The position numbers and the translations under genes were made by a program. DNA of 7,820 nt from Sphaerochaeta sp. (GTDB taxonomy: Bacteria; Spirochaetota; Spirochaetia; Sphaerochaetales; Sphaerochaetaceae), in assembly GCA_003456855.1 (NCBI GenBank), contig DMOO01000225.1, forward strand, positions 1 through 7,820. The letters are read 5' to 3'. Within the stretch, counting starts at the first letter, position 1, and each line of letters starts with the position of its first letter. Below the pieces are notes generated by a model, which saw nothing but the letters and a program-made list of their open reading frames with translations, searched no databases and was not told the origin of the DNA. Shown one piece after another: positions 6,659 through 7,820 of the stretch.

Positions 6659-6861
6659 CATCACAAAGCGTTGACGAAGAGTGCTCTTCAGAATAGCCAG
6701 GAGAGAGACGGCGGATGGTGCGAGCCGTGGGAACTAACTGAATCAGCTGTCGCTTCCGAGCTGATGGGAAGAAAGCTTCATTTGCGAGTAAAACCCATCC
6801 GATCCTGCCGCGTTAGGGCATAGGGGTTGTTGGACCCTGAAAGTGGCTCATAAATGGGCAA

Positions 6862-6900
6862 TTTGAGTGGTACCGCGGGTAATATCATACTCGTCTCAAA
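6862..6900 (+). promoter_or_regulatory. T-box antiterminator
   Basis: TTTGAG (6862-6867) pairs with CTCAAA (6895-6900), and GCG (6875-6877) pairs with CGT (6892-6894). The seven-base bulge TGGTACC between them is the site that receives the free NCCA end of an uncharged tRNA. The 3' strand is the same sequence used by the terminator, so the two structures exclude each other. Confidence 0.92.
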
Positions 6901-6929
6901 GATCATACTTTGGGACGGGTATTTTTTTT
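6889..6929 (+). terminator. T-box regulated intrinsic terminator
   Basis: ACTCGTCTCAAAG (6889-6901) pairs with CTTTGGGACGGGT (6908-6920) over 13 base pairs, two of them G-U, around the loop ATCATA. Eight T residues follow at 6922-6929. It would stop transcription when the sensed tRNA is charged. Confidence 0.93.
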
Positions 6930-6952
6930 ACCGTCCCGGGAGGAGATTGGAC

Positions 6953-7820
6953 ATGGCACAGATTTCAGGACTTGACTACAAGATTCAGGAGATGGCATCC
7001 AGAATCAAGGAACTGAGAGAGATCGAGGGACTTACAACCTATGAGATGGCTGCAAAGACCCAGACGACAAGGGATGAATACCTTGCTTGCGAATCCGGTA
7101 CGGGGGATCTGAACTTCACCTTCATCTACCGCTGCGCACTTGCACTGGGTGTCGATGTGACTGACATCATCGAAGGACACAGCCCGAAACTGAAGTCCTT
7201 CACAGTCACCAGATCAGGGCAGGGTCAGGAGATATCCAACGCCCACGGAATGACTTACTACAATCTTGCCTATGCCTTCCAGAACAGGATCGCAGAGCCT
7301 TTGTACGTCAAGAGCCGCTTCGATGAGAGCGCCCAGTTCAGGGACATCGAGCTTACAAGCCATGACGGCCAGGAGCTTGACCTTGTCATATCAGGAAACC
7401 TTCTTGTGCAGGTCGGTGAGCACAGGACAACCCTGGGTCCTGGAGACAGCATCTACTTCAGCTCATCCACACCGCATGGAATGATCGCTGTAAACGGCAA
7501 GGACTGCGAGTTCTACGCCATAGTCCTCAATCCTACTGGAGCCCCGATTCCTGAGCTAACACCTGTCACATATTCACCTGTCGCCAGAGAGCAGCAGAAG
7601 CCGGACGATGCACAGCGCATCTGGCACAGATACATCGATGTCTCCCTCAATGCAAAGGGTACACCTGAGAAGATCACCTTCAAGAACACTGAGAAGTTCA
7701 ACTTCGCGTTCGACGTCGTCGATGAGATCGCCAACAGGAATCCCGACAAGCTTGCAATGCTGCACATCTCCAAGGACAAGACGGAGAGAAGAATCTCCTT
7801 CCTGGATGTGAAGCGCGAGA
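6953..7820 (+). CDS. XRE-HTH / cupin / acyl-CoA synthetase fusion protein (3' end outside window)
   Basis: A single frame of 289 codons runs from the ATG at 6953 off the window edge without a stop. Residues about 15-73 resemble an XRE-type helix-turn-helix (RIKELREIEGLTTYEMA, then a second helical half ending ALGVDVTDIIEG). Residues about 98-192 form a small cupin with H137 and E141 in SHDGQELDLVISG and the second motif PGDSIYFSSSTPHGM with H175. After a linker, residues about 220-289 (HRYIDVSLN, then KFNFAFDVVDEIANRNPDKLAML) match the N-terminus of acyl-CoA synthetases of the acetyl/medium-chain type, which activate a carboxylic acid with ATP and CoA. The ATP-binding core lies beyond the window. 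No in-frame ATG opens the enzyme part separately. GGGAGGAG sits 7 bases before the ATG. Control is by the T-box upstream. Substrate unknown; a branched-chain acid is possible. Confidence 0.85.
   Translation, partial: MAQISGLDYKIQEMASRIKELREIEGLTTYEMAAKTQTTRDEYLACESGTGDLNFTFIYRCALALGVDVTDIIEGHSPKLKSFTVTRSGQGQEISNAHGMTYYNLAYAFQNRIAEPLYVKSRFDESAQFRDIELTSHDGQELDLVISGNLLVQVGEHRTTLGPGDSIYFSSSTPHGMIAVNGKDCEFYAIVLNPTGAPIPELTPVTYSPVAREQQKPDDAQRIWHRYIDVSLNAKGTPEKITFKNTEKFNFAFDVVDEIANRNPDKLAMLHISKDKTERRISFLDVKRE

Larger units (their letters stand above)
6665..6929 (+). promoter_or_regulatory. T-box riboswitch leader (tRNA-sensing transcription attenuator)
   Basis: The leader contains every main T-box element. 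Stem I has a kink-turn (GUUGAC at 6670-6675 opposite CCGA at 6756-6759, flanked by AGC/GCU and GAAG/CUUC), a specifier loop, the pair UUCAG/CUGAA (6687-6691 with 6738-6742), an AG-rich bulge (6699-6707), and a distal hairpin ACGGC/GCCGU with loop GGAUGGUGCGA. Stem II is GATGGG/CCCATC (6763-6768 with 6794-6799) and carries AGTA at 6787-6790. Two short hairpins follow (TGCC/GGCA and AGGG/CCCT). The T-box itself is GAGTGGTACCGCGG at 6865-6878. By position relative to the kink-turn, the specifier is GUC (6749-6751, valine), followed by G. The UGGU bulge (6868-6871) fits a tRNA with discriminator A, as in Val, Leu and Ile. The 5' loop side reads AGUG instead of AGUA, so the codon call is moderate only. 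Confidence 0.95.

Noticed and set aside
6676..6689. Perfect palindrome GAAGAG-TG-CTCTTC as an independent hairpin or protein-binding site
   Set aside because: It falls in the 5' strand of stem I where its parts are used by the kink-turn flank and the UUCAG/CUGAA helix; a two-base loop is also too tight as drawn.
6657..6768. CUCAUC (6657-6662) pairing with GAUGGG (6763-6768) as a longer base of T-box stem I
   Set aside because: GAUGGG pairs equally well with CCCAUC at 6794-6799 to make stem II with its AGUA element, and the likely promoter places the transcript start near 6665, after CUCAUC.
1..7820. CRISPR arrays, tRNA or rRNA genes, insertion sequences
   Set aside because: I found no regularly spaced direct repeats, no cloverleaf, no rRNA-like sequence and no transposase reading frame in either strand.

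Overview
The window looks like a stretch of bacterial chromosome of roughly balanced GC content. It is densely packed with housekeeping genes, almost all on the + strand. Strong GGAGG-type ribosome binding sites, AGA/AGG arginine codons, a T-box leader and a CoA-ligase of the kind seen in fermentative anaerobes suggest an anaerobic, probably gut-associated bacterium. It could be a Firmicute or a Sphaerochaeta-like spirochaete. I cannot settle the phylum from sequence alone; T-boxes would favour Firmicutes or a lineage that acquired DNA from them.

Layout. (1) 1-1190: the 3' part of nusB overlaps map (methionine aminopeptidase), and the pair ends at an intrinsic terminator. (2) 1229-1846: a phosphoribosyltransferase of the Hpt/Gpt-like type. 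(3) 1847-2664: a strong hairpin, a GNAT acetyltransferase, a decayed minus-strand helix-turn-helix gene fragment that no standard start codon opens, and an AT-rich patch with inverted repeats. (4) 2665-3276: a HAD-family phosphatase with no visible ribosome binding site. (5) 3286-6581: hpt-purA-purB, a compact purine salvage and interconversion operon. Hpt makes IMP/GMP from free bases, and PurA plus PurB convert IMP to AMP. (6) 6630-6929: promoter plus a complete T-box riboswitch with antiterminator and terminator. (7) 6953 to the window end: one open frame that joins an XRE-type helix-turn-helix, a cupin domain and the start of an acyl-CoA synthetase (AMP-binding family), cut by the window edge.

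The most interesting part is the last: a tRNA-sensing T-box in front of a regulator-like HTH-cupin module fused in frame to an acyl-CoA synthetase. The T-box UGGU bulge calls for a tRNA with discriminator base A. The best-aligned specifier codon is GUC (valine), though the specifier loop is divergent. If correct, this enzyme may activate a short branched-chain acid (for example isobutyrate) as a route to branched-chain amino acids, switched on when the cognate tRNA is uncharged. That functional link is inference.
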